Assembly: GCF_900631945.1 (NCBI RefSeq)
Contig: NZ_UZWE01000040.1
Span: 1 to 59,027 of the forward strand
Reading direction: 5' to 3'
DNA from: Paracoccus haematequi
GTDB taxonomy: Bacteria; Pseudomonadota; Alphaproteobacteria; Rhodobacterales; Rhodobacteraceae
Length of the DNA: 59,027 nt
The first letter of the stretch is position 1; each line of letters opens with the position of its first letter. The position numbers and the translations under genes were made by a program. This document shows, piece after piece, positions 32,112 to 41,713 of this stretch. The notes beneath the pieces are model-generated. The model saw nothing but the letters and a program-made list of their open reading frames with translations, did not search any database and was not told where the DNA came from.

Positions 32112-32188
32112 TGGTCGGGGCGAGAAGATTCGAACTTCCGGCCTACGGTACCCAAAACCGTCGCGCTACCAGGCTGCGCTACGCCCCG
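32112..32188 (-). tRNA. tRNA-Pro(TGG)
   Basis: A full cloverleaf is present on the minus strand: acceptor CGGGGCG / CGCCCCG, D arm with AGCCTGGTAGC, anticodon stem ACGGT / ACCGT with loop TTTGGGT (anticodon TGG), T arm CCGGAAGTTCGAATCTTC-like with GTTCGAAT, discriminator A and encoded CCA (32112-32114). It is 77 bases long. Confidence 0.96.
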
Positions 32189-32228
32189 ACGACTTACGCT
32201 TAGCCTATCGCATCGGCCGGGAAAAGAC

Positions 32229-32729
32229 CTAGCGGCAGGGCAGTTCCGCCAAATCCTGATGCAGCCGGGGATGGGCCATGGCCTGTCCGACCGCCAGGCC
32301 CAGGCGCGCGGCCTCGCCCCCGCCGATTTCCAGGATCATCTGCCGAGAGGGGGCGGGATCGCCGGGGGCCGCGCCGGGAATCGGCGTCTCGTCCAGGGGC
32401 CGGGCGTTGCGGTGGATGTGGCGGATCACGCCCCGTTCGTCCAGGAACAGCAGATCCAGCGGGATATAGGTGTTGCGCATCCAGAAGCTGACCGGGCGCG
32501 GCGTGTCATAGATGAACAGCATCCCCGTGCCCTGCGGCAGCGCCCTGCGGAACATCAGACCCTGGGCGCGCTCTGCCTCGTCATCAGCCAGTTCCACCTG
32601 AAAGGCGACAGGGCCGCTGTCGGTCTGGAAGACCGCCCGATCCGGGGCGCAAGCAATTTCCGCGGCCACGGGCGCCGCAAAGGCCGCCGACAGCACAAGG
32701 GCCGCAAGCGCGGCCCTATTCGGCGACAT
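32229..32729 (-). CDS. DUF192 family secreted protein
   Basis: The 166-residue protein has a signal peptide (about 1-23, cleavage after VAA) and a DUF192 domain: '[20 protein letters not shown]', '[20 protein letters not shown]' and [13 protein letters not shown], the conserved core of the family, ending with '[16 protein letters not shown]'. The function of DUF192 is unknown; it is often associated with envelope or export genes. ATG 32729 lies 14 bases inside the 3' end of the cold-shock gene upstream, so the two are co-transcribed. Starts further upstream would place charged residues before the signal peptide. Confidence 0.85.
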   Translation of the reverse strand: MSPNRAALAALVLSAAFAAPVAAEIACAPDRAVFQTDSGPVAFQVELADDEAERAQGLMFRRALPQGTGMLFIYDTPRPVSFWMRNTYIPLDLLFLDERGVIRHIHRNARPLDETPIPGAAPGDPAPSRQMILEIGGGEAARLGLAVGQAMAHPRLHQDLAELPCR

Positions 32730-33321
32730 GCGCCATGAAATCCTTGATGTCCTGCACCTGGTCGCCCAGGTTTTCATCGGCCAGAGAGCTTGCGCCCTGT
32801 TCGGTGCCCCTGTCCCAGCTGGTCACCTGCGCCGCCATCAGCCCGCGCGGGCCTTCCACGACCCGGATCCCGATCGCCTCGCCGATGGCAAGATCGGCGA
32901 AACCGGAATGGCGCAAGACTTCGACATGCAGGAACACGTCGTCGGGATGGCCGAAGATATTGGCAAAGCCGAAGCCCTTGGCCTTGTCGAACCACTTCAC
33001 GCGGGCCGGACGCAGCGGCAGCGCCTCAAGATGCTCGATGACGCCGTTGTCCAGATCCGCGATGGGCGCTGTCCCGTCCGAAATCGGCGGTTCGATCGAC
33101 ACCACCTCTGTCGCTTGAAGCCCGCGCTGCGTGGGCTGCATCCAGACCGTGACTCGCGACTGGTCGGCGACCGAACTGCGTCCGAAATTCCTGAGAACGT
33201 TGGCGTGCAGCAGGATATCCGCGCCGCCTTCCTCGTTCAGGATGAAGCCATAGCCCTTGGACGGGTCAAACCACTTGACCAGCCCCGACACAAGCTTCAG
33301 TCCCTTCTCATCCGTCATCAT
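32716..33321 (-). CDS. double cold-shock domain protein
   Basis: The 201-residue protein contains two cold-shock domains. The first (about 10-75) has [13 protein letters not shown] and [10 protein letters not shown]; the second (about 105-170) has '[19 protein letters not shown]' and [13 protein letters not shown]. Both keep RNP1 (KGYGFI, KGFGFA) and RNP2-like motifs, so both should bind single-stranded nucleic acid. This two-domain form is common in alphaproteobacteria and acts as an RNA chaperone or stress regulator. The start ATGATG has GGTGGA just before it. The downstream DUF192 gene overlaps its 3' end. Confidence 0.9.
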   Translation of the reverse strand: MMTDEKGLKLVSGLVKWFDPSKGYGFILNEEGGADILLHANVLRNFGRSSVADQSRVTVWMQPTQRGLQATEVVSIEPPISDGTAPIADLDNGVIEHLEALPLRPARVKWFDKAKGFGFANIFGHPDDVFLHVEVLRHSGFADLAIGEAIGIRVVEGPRGLMAAQVTSWDRGTEQGASSLADENLGDQVQDIKDFMAHVAE

Positions 33322-33475
33322 TCCACCATGCGCTCAGCGCGTCTTATCCTGCCTCGAATTCAACCAATATACCGTTCAATTCCTGTAACGTCAAAGCGGC
33401 GACGTTCACGGCAGATAAGGCGCAAGTATCGCGCCCATCCACCATGGTCAGCCACCAAGACCTTTTCGTCAAGCC

Positions 33476-34090
33476 CTAGGGTGAAAGCCGCCTGACAAAC
33501 CAGGCCCCCGAATCCTCTTTGTCCCAGCGGAACCGGTCATGCAACCGGAAAGCGCCATCAGCCCAGAACTCGATCTGCGCGGGGGCGATCCTGAAGCCGC
33601 CCCAGAAGGGCGGCCGGGACGGGCGGGTGCCGTGACGCAGGCCCTGCCGGGCGGCTTCGGCCATCAGCGCGGCGCGGCTTTCCAAAGGCTGCGACTGGCG
33701 CGACGCCCAGGCCCCGATCCGGCTTTGCAGCGCGCGGCTGTTGTAATAGGCATCGGCCTGTTCGCCCTCGACGTGGGTCACATGGCCGCGCACCCGGATC
33801 TGGCGGCGCAGGGATTTCCAGTGCATCACGAAAGCGGCCTTGCCGGTGGCCGCGATCTGCCGGCCCTTGGCGCTGTCGTAATTCGTATAGAAGACGAAGC
33901 CGCCATCCGTCCCCTGCCCCTCGATGTCCTTCAGCAGCACCATGCGCACGTCGGGCATCCCCTCGGCGTCCACCGTCGCCAGCGCGATGGCGTTTGGGTC
34001 GTTCGGCTCGGTCGCCTGCGCCTCGGCCAGCCAGCGCCTGGCGATGTCGAACGGGTCGTCGCCCGCGAATAGTCCGTCCCTGTCAGCCAT
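33476..34090 (-). CDS. pdxH: pyridoxamine 5'-phosphate oxidase
   Basis: The 204-residue FMN enzyme oxidises pyridoxamine or pyridoxine phosphate to pyridoxal phosphate. Characteristic segments are [11 protein letters not shown] and '[17 protein letters not shown]' (FMN and substrate binding), '[18 protein letters not shown]', ASRQSQPL, and the C-terminal signature '[20 protein letters not shown]' with RLHDRFRW. All are present. The ATG at 34088-34090 is chosen because family similarity begins there. It is divergent from fabI, with an 80-base shared upstream region. Confidence 0.95.
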   Translation of the reverse strand: MADRDGLFAGDDPFDIARRWLAEAQATEPNDPNAIALATVDAEGMPDVRMVLLKDIEGQGTDGGFVFYTNYDSAKGRQIAATGKAAFVMHWKSLRRQIRVRGHVTHVEGEQADAYYNSRALQSRIGAWASRQSQPLESRAALMAEAARQGLRHGTRPSRPPFWGGFRIAPAQIEFWADGAFRLHDRFRWDKEDSGAWFVRRLSP

Positions 34091-34170
34091 GATGGTTCCT
34101 TGCGCTTGATGCTTGCAACCCTTTGGCCTAAGCACCTTTCACATAGGGTTGAAAGCGCGAGAGGCAGCAC

Positions 34171-34998
34171 ATGTCAAGCGAGCAGAAGCAAGGGCTGATG
34201 GCTGGAAAGCGCGGCCTGATCATGGGTTTGGCGAATGACAAGTCCATCGCCTGGGGGATTGCCCGCGCCGTGGCCGATGCGGGGGCCGAGCTTGCCTTTT
34301 CCTATCAGGGCGATGCGCTGAAGAAACGCGTCGATCCGCTGGCGGCGCAACTGGGTTCGACCCTGGTCCTGCCCTGCGATGTCAGCGACGAGGCGTCCAT
34401 CGACGCGCTGTTCACGACGCTGCGTCAGGACTGGGGCAGCCTGGATTTCGTGGTCCATGCCATCGGCTTTTCCGACAAGGACCAGCTTCGCGGCCGCTAT
34501 GCCGACACGACCCGCGACAATTTCCTGATGACGATGGACATTTCCGTCTATTCCTTCACGGCGGTCGCGCGCCATGCGTCGGCCATGATGCCCGACGGCG
34601 GCAGCCTGCTGACGCTGACCTATTACGGCGCGGAACGGGTGATGCCGCATTACAACGTGATGGGCGTCGCCAAGGCCGCGCTGGAAGCCAGCGTCCGTTA
34701 CCTGGCCGAGGATCTGGGCAAGGACGGCATCCGCGTCAACGCGATCAGCGCCGGGCCGATCAAGACCTTGGCCGCCAGCGGCATCGGCGATTTCCGCTAT
34801 ATCATGAAGTGGAACGAACTGAACTCTCCGCTGCGCCGCAACGTCACGACCGAGGACGTGGGCAATTCCGCGCTGTACCTGCTGTCCCCTCTAGGCGCGG
34901 GCGTGACGGGGGAAACCCACCATGTCGACGCGGGCTATCATGTGGTGGGGATGAAGGCGGTGGACGCGCCCGACATCTCGACCGTCAAGAAGGACTGA
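34171..34998 (+). CDS. fabI: enoyl-ACP reductase FabI
   Basis: The 275-residue NADH-dependent short-chain dehydrogenase completes each round of fatty acid elongation by reducing trans-2-enoyl-ACP. The nucleotide-binding segment 'LIMGLANDKSIAWGIARAVA' (about 16-35) and the catalytic Tyr-x6-Tyr-x6-Lys pattern in 'TYYGAERVMPHYNVMGVAKA' are as in FabI, with the substrate-binding NAISAGPIKTLAASGI loop after it. It is the triclosan-target family, not FabL or FabV. The LysE-type gene follows after ten bases. Confidence 0.96.
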   Translation: MSSEQKQGLMAGKRGLIMGLANDKSIAWGIARAVADAGAELAFSYQGDALKKRVDPLAAQLGSTLVLPCDVSDEASIDALFTTLRQDWGSLDFVVHAIGFSDKDQLRGRYADTTRDNFLMTMDISVYSFTAVARHASAMMPDGGSLLTLTYYGAERVMPHYNVMGVAKAALEASVRYLAEDLGKDGIRVNAISAGPIKTLAASGIGDFRYIMKWNELNSPLRRNVTTEDVGNSALYLLSPLGAGVTGETHHVDAGYHVVGMKAVDAPDISTVKKD

Positions 34999-35008
34999 CC
35001 GGACCGGA

Positions 35009-35620
35009 ATGGCGATCACCCCCGACCAGCTTGCCCTGTTCGTGGGAACCCTGGGCGTGGCGATCCTGTCGCCCGGCCCCGGCGTCATCGCGGTCAGCCA
35101 GGCGGCCTTCGCCCTGGGGCGCAGGCGCGCGCTGCCTTACGGCTGGGGGCTGGCGCTTGGGGCGTCGGTCTGGTGCATCTTCGCGCTGCTGGGCCTGACG
35201 GTGGTGTTTCGCGCCCTGCCCTGGACCTATGTCGCGCTGAAGATCCTGGGCGGGGCCTATCTGCTCTGGATCGCCTTCAAGATGTGGCGCCACGCCCCCG
35301 ACCCCTTGCCCGACCCTGCGGAAAGCAGCCGGGGCATGGGGTTTCTGGGCGGAATGATGCTGAACCTGTCGAACCCCAAGCCCGCGCTGTTCTATTCGGC
35401 GGTGCTGCTGTCGATCTTTCCGGCGCTGCTGTCGGCGGGCGACAAGCTGGCGATCTATGCGACGGCGGTTTCGGTGGAACTGGCATTTTATACCGCGCTT
35501 GCGTCGCTGATGGCCTTGCCTTGGCTGCGGCGCAGGTATTATGCGGCGAAATTCTGGATCGACCGCATCGCCGGGCTGGCCCTGGGGCTGCTGGGCCTGT
35601 CGCTGATCCTGCGTCATTGA
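35009..35620 (+). CDS. LysE-family exporter
   Basis: The 203-residue membrane protein has about six hydrophobic segments and the LysE/RhtB hallmark [27 protein letters not shown] opening (about 13-35) with the SPGPG motif. '[17 protein letters not shown]' is another family signature. Such proteins export amino acids such as lysine, threonine or homoserine; the substrate is not evident. It is between fabI and gpt with short gaps (10 and 11 bases), so one transcript is likely. Confidence 0.9.
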   Translation: MAITPDQLALFVGTLGVAILSPGPGVIAVSQAAFALGRRRALPYGWGLALGASVWCIFALLGLTVVFRALPWTYVALKILGGAYLLWIAFKMWRHAPDPLPDPAESSRGMGFLGGMMLNLSNPKPALFYSAVLLSIFPALLSAGDKLAIYATAVSVELAFYTALASLMALPWLRRRYYAAKFWIDRIAGLALGLLGLSLILRH

Positions 35621-35631
35621 AAGGAGCCGCC

Positions 35632-36132
35632 ATGATCGACCGCCTGCCCCATGAAAAGGGTTTCCACGTCAGCTGGGACCAACTGCACCGCGATGCCCGC
35701 GCCCTGGCCTGGAGGCTGGACGGCACCGACTGGCGCGCGGTGGTGGCCGTCACGCGCGGCGGGCTGGTGCCGGCGATGATCGTCGCGCGCGAGCTGGACA
35801 TCCGGGTGATCGACACGATTTCCATCCGGTCCTACAAGGGCGTCGCGGCCGAGGCGGGCCAGGGCCAGCTTGAGGTTCTGAACACCCCCGACCCCGCCCT
35901 GATGGGCGACGGCGACGGCATCCTGGTCATCGACGATCTGGTCGATTCCGGCCGCACCCTGGAACTGATCCGGGCCATGTATCCCAAGGCGCATTTCGGC
36001 ACCGTCTATGCCAAGCCGAAGGGCAAGCCGATGGTCCAGACCTATGTGACCGAGGTCAGCCAGGACACCTGGATCTTCTTTCCCTGGGACATGGCGCTGC
36101 AATACGTCCAGCCCTATCGCGGCGAGGACTGA
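35632..36132 (+). CDS. gpt: xanthine phosphoribosyltransferase
   Basis: The 166-residue type I phosphoribosyltransferase converts xanthine or guanine and PRPP to the nucleotide. The PRPP motif is [13 protein letters not shown] (about 97-109), preceded by [12 protein letters not shown] (PPi loop) and followed by the purine-binding C-terminal [12 protein letters not shown]. The length and the WIFFPWD motif are typical of Gpt rather than Hpt. AAGGAG precedes the ATG. It ends the fabI-lysE-gpt group and is followed by a terminator. Confidence 0.93.
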   Translation: MIDRLPHEKGFHVSWDQLHRDARALAWRLDGTDWRAVVAVTRGGLVPAMIVARELDIRVIDTISIRSYKGVAAEAGQGQLEVLNTPDPALMGDGDGILVIDDLVDSGRTLELIRAMYPKAHFGTVYAKPKGKPMVQTYVTEVSQDTWIFFPWDMALQYVQPYRGED

Positions 36133-36135
36133 AGC

Positions 36136-36153
36136 CCGCCCAGGGCGGTTTTT
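36136..36153 (+). terminator. intrinsic terminator after gpt
   Basis: CCGCC pairs with GGCGG (36136-36140 with 36144-36148) around a three-base loop, followed by five T residues, directly after the gpt stop codon. Confidence 0.7.
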
Positions 36154-36243
36154 CGGAACTGCCTTCGGAACCAGCAGGGTGATCGGGCATTGTCTCCTCA
36201 ATCGCGCCATGCACGTCATGCGCCATATTCAGGAGGAAAAGAC

Positions 36244-37047
36244 ATGCGCAAGTTGATGCTCAGCACTGCCCTCGCCCTGCCTTTCATGATGGGCCAGGCC
36301 CTTGCACAGGACACCGCGACGACGCCTGCCCCCGCCGATCCCGCGACCGATGCCGCCACGACGGATACGATGACCACGGACACCACGACCATGGGCGCCG
36401 ACACCGCACCGGCGGCCGAGGTTCCCGCGGCAGACAATGCCGAAGCCGCCGCTGATGCCGCCGACGCGGCCGCGGTCGCCGCCAGCGGCAAGGTCGAACA
36501 GCAGCAGGCCGCCAACGAATTGCGCATCGACTGGATCACCGATGCGACCGTGAACGCACCCGACGGCACGGCCATCGGCGACATCAACGACGTGATCGTG
36601 GATGGCGACGCGGGCACCGTGAAAGCCGCCGTGATCGGCGTCGGGGGCTTCCTGGGCATTGGCGAAAAGCAGATCGCGGTGCCGTGGGATCAGTTGACGA
36701 TCAATTATGACGCGCAAGAGATCACCAGCGACCTGACCAAGGAAGAGGCCGAAGCCGCGCCGGAATACGTCTTCCGTGAACAGGAAGCCGCGCCCGACGC
36801 CATGGCCGCTCCAGGCGCCACGACGGATCCCGCTGCGGTTCCCCCCGCAGGCACGATGGCGACGGATCCCGCCGCAACCCCTGATTCGGCCAGGACCATG
36901 ACCACGGATCCCGCCGTCACCGATCCCGCAATGACGTCCGATCCGGCCGCGACCGGCGCCCCGGCCCCGGCGGATACGGTCGAGACGCCCGCGACCCCGC
37001 CCGCAGAACCTGCTGCCGACGGCACAGCACCCGCCCCGGCCAACTGA
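36244..37047 (+). CDS. secreted PRC-barrel protein with low-complexity flanks
   Basis: The 267-residue protein has a signal peptide (1-21, cleavage after ALA), a Thr/Ala/Asp-rich stretch to about residue 90, a single PRC-barrel domain (about 95-165: ATVNAPDGTAIGDINDVIVD, 'VKAAVIGVGGFLGIGEKQIA', VPWDQLTI), and a long Pro/Ala/Thr/Asp tail with repeated TDPA units. Exported PRC-barrel proteins are common in alphaproteobacteria and often stress-induced; their role is unclear. AGGAGGAAAAG precedes the ATG, a very strong site. The tail resembles that of the IalB-like protein, both ending in PAN. Confidence 0.85.
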   Translation: MRKLMLSTALALPFMMGQALAQDTATTPAPADPATDAATTDTMTTDTTTMGADTAPAAEVPAADNAEAAADAADAAAVAASGKVEQQQAANELRIDWITDATVNAPDGTAIGDINDVIVDGDAGTVKAAVIGVGGFLGIGEKQIAVPWDQLTINYDAQEITSDLTKEEAEAAPEYVFREQEAAPDAMAAPGATTDPAAVPPAGTMATDPAATPDSARTMTTDPAVTDPAMTSDPAATGAPAPADTVETPATPPAEPAADGTAPAPAN

Positions 37048-37079
37048 TCCGGCGTCTCTTCCGCTGGACCACGATATGC

Positions 37080-37108
37080 ACGGTCCCCGCCATGCCGGGG
37101 ACCGTTTC
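37080..37108. terminator. terminator between the PRC-barrel gene and trpE
   Basis: ACGGTCCCCG pairs with CGGGGACCGT (37080-37089 with 37096-37105) around six bases. The T tract is short (TTT). It lies between convergent genes and touches the trpE stop codon. Confidence 0.65.
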
Positions 37109-38609
37109 AGTTTCCGCGAACGAAGCGCGCAGCGCCCTCGGCCGCGCGTTGCAGGGCGCGGCTCTTGTTCACCGTTTCCAGGAATTCGGATTCCGGGTCG
37201 CTGTCATAGACCACCCCGCCGCCCGCCTGGATATACAGCGCACCGTCCTTCAGCACGCCGGTGCGCAGCGCGATGCACATGTCCATCTCGCCATTGGCGG
37301 CGAAATAGCCGACCGCGCCGCCATAGACGCCGCGCTTTTCGGGTTCCAGTTCGTCGATGATCTGCATCGCGCGGACCTTCGGCGCGCCCGACACGGTGCC
37401 CGCAGGCAGTCCCGCCAGCAGCGCGGACAGCGCATCCTCGCCCTCGCGCAACTCTCCCACCACGTTGCTGACGATGTGCATGACGTGGCTGTAGCGTTCG
37501 ATCACGAACTGCTCGGTCGGCCTGACCGTGCCGGGCCGGGCCACGCGGCCCACGTCGTTGCGGCCCAGATCCAGCAGCATCAGGTGTTCGGCCAGTTCCT
37601 TCTGGTCGCTCAACAGGTCGGCCTCGAGCGCGCGGTCCTGCGCCTCGTCCGCGCCGCGCGGGCGGGTGCCTGCGATGGGGCGGATCGTCACCTCGCCGTC
37701 GCGCAGCCGCACCAGGATTTCCGGCGACGCGCCGACGATCTGGAAACCGCCCAGGTTCAGGAAGAACATGAAGGGCGACGGGTTGGTGCGGCGCAGACTG
37801 CGATACAGCGCAAAGGGCGGCAGCGGGAACTCCATCCGCCAGCGCTGCGACGGCACGACCTGGAAGATATCCCCGGCCCGGATGTAATCCTTGGCCTTTT
37901 CCACCGCCGCCAGATAATCCGCCTTGGAAAAGTTCGACACCGGCTCTCCGATTCGGGCGTCGTGGCCAAGCGCGCGGGGTTCGGTCGGCTGGCGGTCCAG
38001 CGACCGCAGCGCGTCCATGACCCGTTCGGCGGCCTGGGCATAGGCGGCGCGGGCGTTGTCGGATCCGTCGTGCCAGGCCGGGGCGCACAGCGTCACCTCG
38101 CCTTTCACGCCGTCCAGGACCGCCACGACCGAGGGCCGCATCAGCATCGCGTCGGGCAGGTCCAGCGGATCGGGGTTCACGTCGGGCAGGCGTTCGACCA
38201 GCCGGATCATGTCATAGCCCAGGTATCCGAACAGCCCCGCCGCCATCGGAGGGATGCCGTCGGGCATCCGCTCGATCCGGCTTTCGGCGATCAGGGCGCG
38301 CAGGCTGTCCAGGGCCGGTCGGTCATCGGCCACGAAGTCGTCCGAGAACCGCGCCTGCCGGTTGATCCGCGCGCGGCCGTCGCGGCAATCCCAGATCAGG
38401 TCGGGCTTCATGCCGATGATCTGATAGCGGCCCCGGACTTCGCCTCCGGTGACCGATTCCAGCATGAAGGACATCGGCGCGGCATCCGTCAGCTTCAGCA
38501 TCAGGCTGACGGGCGTGTCCAGATCAGCCGCCAGCCGGACGGTGACAAGCTGGTTCTGCCCGGCCTTCCACGCCGATTCGAAGGCGGCGAAATCGGGGGT
38601 CAGTTCCAT
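37107..38609 (-). CDS. trpE: anthranilate synthase component I
   Basis: The 500-residue enzyme converts chorismate to anthranilate with ammonia from the TrpG subunit. The N-terminal tryptophan-binding region includes 'MSFMLESVTGGEVRGRYQII' with the LES motif of feedback control. The chorismate-binding domain contains 'IRAGDIFQVVPSQRW', 'GASPEILVRLRDGEVTIRPI' followed by AGTRPRG, and GTVSGAPKVRAMQII. It starts at the ATG that shares its A with the ppiD stop (TGATG), so it is translated with ppiD; a GTG directly before is possible. TrpG and TrpD lie 3.8 kb right on the other strand. Confidence 0.95.
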   Translation of the reverse strand: MELTPDFAAFESAWKAGQNQLVTVRLAADLDTPVSLMLKLTDAAPMSFMLESVTGGEVRGRYQIIGMKPDLIWDCRDGRARINRQARFSDDFVADDRPALDSLRALIAESRIERMPDGIPPMAAGLFGYLGYDMIRLVERLPDVNPDPLDLPDAMLMRPSVVAVLDGVKGEVTLCAPAWHDGSDNARAAYAQAAERVMDALRSLDRQPTEPRALGHDARIGEPVSNFSKADYLAAVEKAKDYIRAGDIFQVVPSQRWRMEFPLPPFALYRSLRRTNPSPFMFFLNLGGFQIVGASPEILVRLRDGEVTIRPIAGTRPRGADEAQDRALEADLLSDQKELAEHLMLLDLGRNDVGRVARPGTVRPTEQFVIERYSHVMHIVSNVVGELREGEDALSALLAGLPAGTVSGAPKVRAMQIIDELEPEKRGVYGGAVGYFAANGEMDMCIALRTGVLKDGALYIQAGGGVVYDSDPESEFLETVNKSRALQRAAEGAARFVRGN

Positions 38610-40462
38610 CACTGGACCTGCGCGTTGATGGCGTTGATCGCGGACTGGTCCAGCTTGATCCCCGCCTCGCGCTGCACCGCGCGGGCATAGTAATCGAAGA
38701 TGTCGGCTTGCAGCGACTGGCTCAGGCGGCTGCTGACGGCATCGGTGATGCGCTGCGCGTCCTCGCCCGTCAGGTCGGCCTCGTCGATGGCGTCAAGACG
38801 CAGCAGGATCACGCGGTTCTCGGCATCCACGATCTCGATGTCGCCGGGCTCGGCGATGGCGAAGGCGCGCGCCACGGCCTCGGCCGGGATCCCCTCGATC
38901 CAGCCGTCGCGGGTGATGTCGGGGGCAGCGGTCCATTCCGGCGCGGGCTGGCCTTCGGGCGCAGCGGGGGACAGGCGCTGCTCCTCGGCCAGGGCCAGAA
39001 GCTGGCGATGGGTTTCCGCCTGGCGCCAGTCGGCCTCGACCTCGGCGCGGACCTCCTCGAAGGGGCGCAGGGTGGGCGGAACCACCTGGTCCAGCCGCAG
39101 GGCGAAGACGCCGCCATCGTCCAGGCTGGCCAGTTCGGGGAAATCGGCTTCCGAGATCTGGGCCGCACGGTCGCGGAACGCCTGATAGCCCGCGATGCTG
39201 CCTTCCTCGGGCGCGGCGCCGGCCGACCAGTCGATCGTGCCCAACTCAAGCTCGGTCTCCTTGGCCACCTGCTCCAGCGAGGCGCCGCCCGCCAGCAGAT
39301 CCTCGTATTCGGCGGTCCGGTCCTCGATGGTGCGGGCGGCCCGGTCCACCGCAGCCTCGGCGCGCAGATCCTGCTGCGCGTCCTCGAAGGGGATGCTCAC
39401 CGGCTCGAGAATGGCGTGGACGGCGAACAGCGCCGGGCCAAGGTCGGTCTGGATCGGCCCGACGACGCCCGGCTGATCGGGGGCAAAGACCGCCTCGCCC
39501 GCCGCGCCCAGGTCGGCCTGGGACACCTCGCCCAGTTCGGCGTCCTCGGGTTGCAGGCCGCGTTGCAGCACGAAGGCCTCGAAAGGGGCGGTGCCGGCGT
39601 CGATCTGGGCCTTGGCGGCCTCGGCATCCTGGGCCGAGGGGAACACCAGGCGGCTGACCAGGCGGCGTTCGGGTTTCTGGTATTCGTCGATATTCGCGTC
39701 ATAGGCGGCGCGCAGCGCGGCCTCGTCCAGCTGCACGGTCGGGGCCAGCATCTCGGGCGTCAGCCAGACATAGGTGATCTTGCGCATCTCAGGCGCGGTG
39801 AAGCGGTCGGCATTGGCGCTGTGCCAGGCTTTCAACGTCGCCTCGTCCGGCTCGGTGATGGGGGCGGGCAGCAGGTCGGCGGTCAGTTCGCGCCACGCCA
39901 CGTCCCGGCGTTCCAGGATCCATTTCGCGGTGGTGTCCACGGCGGCCGGGGGGGCATCGACGCCGCCCGCCACGGCCCGCTGGATCAGCAGCCGCGCCTC
40001 GTCCGTGCGGACCTCGCGTTCGAATTCGGCCTCGGACAGGTTCTCGCGGCGCAGGATTTCGGCATAGCCGGCGCGGTCGAAGCTGCCGGTGGGACCGCGG
40101 AAGGCAGGGGCCTCCAGGATGGTCTGGCGGACCTTTTCGTCGCCCACCGACACGCCGATCTTGCGGGCCTGTTCCTCAAGCGCAGCGGCGGTGATCAACT
40201 GGGACTGCACCGCCTGGGGCAGGCCCATGGCCTGGGCCTGGGCCATGGACAGCGGCTGGCCGGTCTGCTGCTGATAGGCGTTCATCTGCTGACGCAGCGC
40301 GCGGGCATAGTCGTCGGCGGTGATGGTCGTGTCCCCGACCGACCCGATGGCCGTCGATCCGCCGGAAAAGCTGGTCACGCCGAAACCGCCCAGGCCCAGA
40401 ACCATCAGGCCCATCAGCACCCAGACGATGGTGGACTTCCCGTGTGTCCGCAGGTTTTTCAT
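38609..40462 (-). CDS. PpiD-like membrane-anchored peptidyl-prolyl isomerase
   Basis: The 617-residue protein has a short cytoplasmic start (MKNLRTHGKSTIVW), one membrane anchor (about 12-32) and a SurA_N-like chaperone domain (about 40-175). A parvulin-type domain follows in the middle (about 245-370), and a long acidic helical C-terminal part. The layout is that of PpiD, a periplasmic chaperone at the translocon. The parvulin domain is divergent; canonical active-site residues cannot be confirmed by eye. GGAAGG precedes the ATG. The ppiD-trpE coupling is usual in Rhodobacterales. Confidence 0.85.
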   Translation of the reverse strand: MKNLRTHGKSTIVWVLMGLMVLGLGGFGVTSFSGGSTAIGSVGDTTITADDYARALRQQMNAYQQQTGQPLSMAQAQAMGLPQAVQSQLITAAALEEQARKIGVSVGDEKVRQTILEAPAFRGPTGSFDRAGYAEILRRENLSEAEFEREVRTDEARLLIQRAVAGGVDAPPAAVDTTAKWILERRDVAWRELTADLLPAPITEPDEATLKAWHSANADRFTAPEMRKITYVWLTPEMLAPTVQLDEAALRAAYDANIDEYQKPERRLVSRLVFPSAQDAEAAKAQIDAGTAPFEAFVLQRGLQPEDAELGEVSQADLGAAGEAVFAPDQPGVVGPIQTDLGPALFAVHAILEPVSIPFEDAQQDLRAEAAVDRAARTIEDRTAEYEDLLAGGASLEQVAKETELELGTIDWSAGAAPEEGSIAGYQAFRDRAAQISEADFPELASLDDGGVFALRLDQVVPPTLRPFEEVRAEVEADWRQAETHRQLLALAEEQRLSPAAPEGQPAPEWTAAPDITRDGWIEGIPAEAVARAFAIAEPGDIEIVDAENRVILLRLDAIDEADLTGEDAQRITDAVSSRLSQSLQADIFDYYARAVQREAGIKLDQSAINAINAQVQ

Positions 40463-40528
40463 GGCCCGGCCTTCCTTCGTGATCGTGTCGGGTTTCTTTA
40501 GGGCGCGCGGGGGTCCGCGACAAGCCTG

Positions 40529-41713
40529 TCAGCCGGACAGGCCCCGCAGCCGTTCAGCCAGGGTGGCGATGCCGTCCGCGCCGATATTGGCAAAGGCGAT
40601 ACGCAGATGGCGTGGCCCGGCGGGATCGTCTGGCGGCACGAACATCGTGCCCGGCAGAGCCAGAACGCCGATATCGGCCACCATGCGTCGCGCCAGATCG
40701 GCCGAGGATTCGGCCAGCGGATGTTCCACCCAGGCGAAATAGGCCCCGGCGCTTTTGACCCGCCAGCCCGGCAGCGCGCGGATCGCCGCGACGGTCGCAT
40801 CCCGCCGCGCCAGGATCTCGGCCCGCTCGCCGGCCAGCCAGTCGCGCAGATGCTTCATCCCCCACAGCGCACCGATCTGGCCCAGTTGCGAGGTCGAGAT
40901 CGCCACCGTGTCCAGGAATTTCTCGACCTGCGCCATCCGGCCGGGCGCTGTGATCAGCGCGCCGACCCGATGTCCCGTCAGGCGATAGGCCTTAGAAAAG
41001 CTGTAAAGCTGGATCACTGTCCGGTCCCAGCCGGGCCGCGTCAGCAGGTCGTGCGGCAGCCCGCCGCGGCTGTCGAAATCGCGATAGGTCTCGTCCAGGA
41101 TCAGCGCCAGCCCGTGCCGCCGGGCCAGATCGAAGAACCGCGCCACCAGTTCGGCGGGATATTCCGCGCCCGAGGGGTTGTTCGGCGTCACCAGCACGAT
41201 GGCCCGACAGCGCGGCCCGATCATCTCCGCCGCCCGTTCGGGATCGGGCAGCAGGTCGCCGCCGCAGGCCAAGGGCAGCGCGGCGATGCCCTGCATGTCC
41301 AGCCACATCTTGTGGTTGAAATACCAGGGCGTCGGCAGGATCACCTGATCCCCCGCCTGCGCCAGCGTGGCGATGGCCGCACAAAAGGCCTGGTTGCAGC
41401 CTTGCGTGATCGCCACCTGCGCGGGGTCCACCGCGCCGCCATAGCTGCGGGAAAAATCCGCCGCGACCGCCGCGCGCAGGTCGGGATTGCCCAGGACCGG
41501 ACCATAGAGATGCGCCTCGGGCCGATTCAGCGCGGCATCGGCCATGGCCTGACGCAGCGCCAAGGGCGGCGGATCGACGGGGGCGGCCTGGCTGACATTG
41601 ATCAGCGGGCGGTCGGGCGGAAAGGTCGCGCCCGCCAGCCAGCGCCGCGCCTCCATCACCGGGGGCGCGAAGGTCGCGGCCAAAGCCGGGTTCAGCGGGG
41701 CGGCATCAGTCAC
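40529..41713 (-). CDS. class I/II PLP-dependent aminotransferase
   Basis: The 394-residue enzyme is a fold-type I aminotransferase. 'PTPWYFNHKMWLDMQGI' stacks on the cofactor, VLVTPNNPSGAEYP and LILDETYRDF bind it, and the Schiff-base Lys is in YSFSKAYRLTGHRVG. The substrate is not evident; the family includes aspartate and aromatic aminotransferases. The start is GTG at 41711-41713, eight bases inside the end of the upstream proline-rich gene; no ATG occurs before residue 19 of the family similarity, so GTG is likely. It shares orientation with ppiD-trpE, 67 bases upstream of ppiD. Confidence 0.85.
   Translation of the reverse strand: MTDAAPLNPALAATFAPPVMEARRWLAGATFPPDRPLINVSQAAPVDPPPLALRQAMADAALNRPEAHLYGPVLGNPDLRAAVAADFSRSYGGAVDPAQVAITQGCNQAFCAAIATLAQAGDQVILPTPWYFNHKMWLDMQGIAALPLACGGDLLPDPERAAEMIGPRCRAIVLVTPNNPSGAEYPAELVARFFDLARRHGLALILDETYRDFDSRGGLPHDLLTRPGWDRTVIQLYSFSKAYRLTGHRVGALITAPGRMAQVEKFLDTVAISTSQLGQIGALWGMKHLRDWLAGERAEILARRDATVAAIRALPGWRVKSAGAYFAWVEHPLAESSADLARRMVADIGVLALPGTMFVPPDDPAGPRHLRIAFANIGADGIATLAERLRGLSG

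Noticed and set aside
36155..36200. GGAAC motifs before the PRC-barrel gene, as in EcfG general stress promoters
   Set aside because: No CGTT-type -10 element lies at the required 16-17 base spacing.
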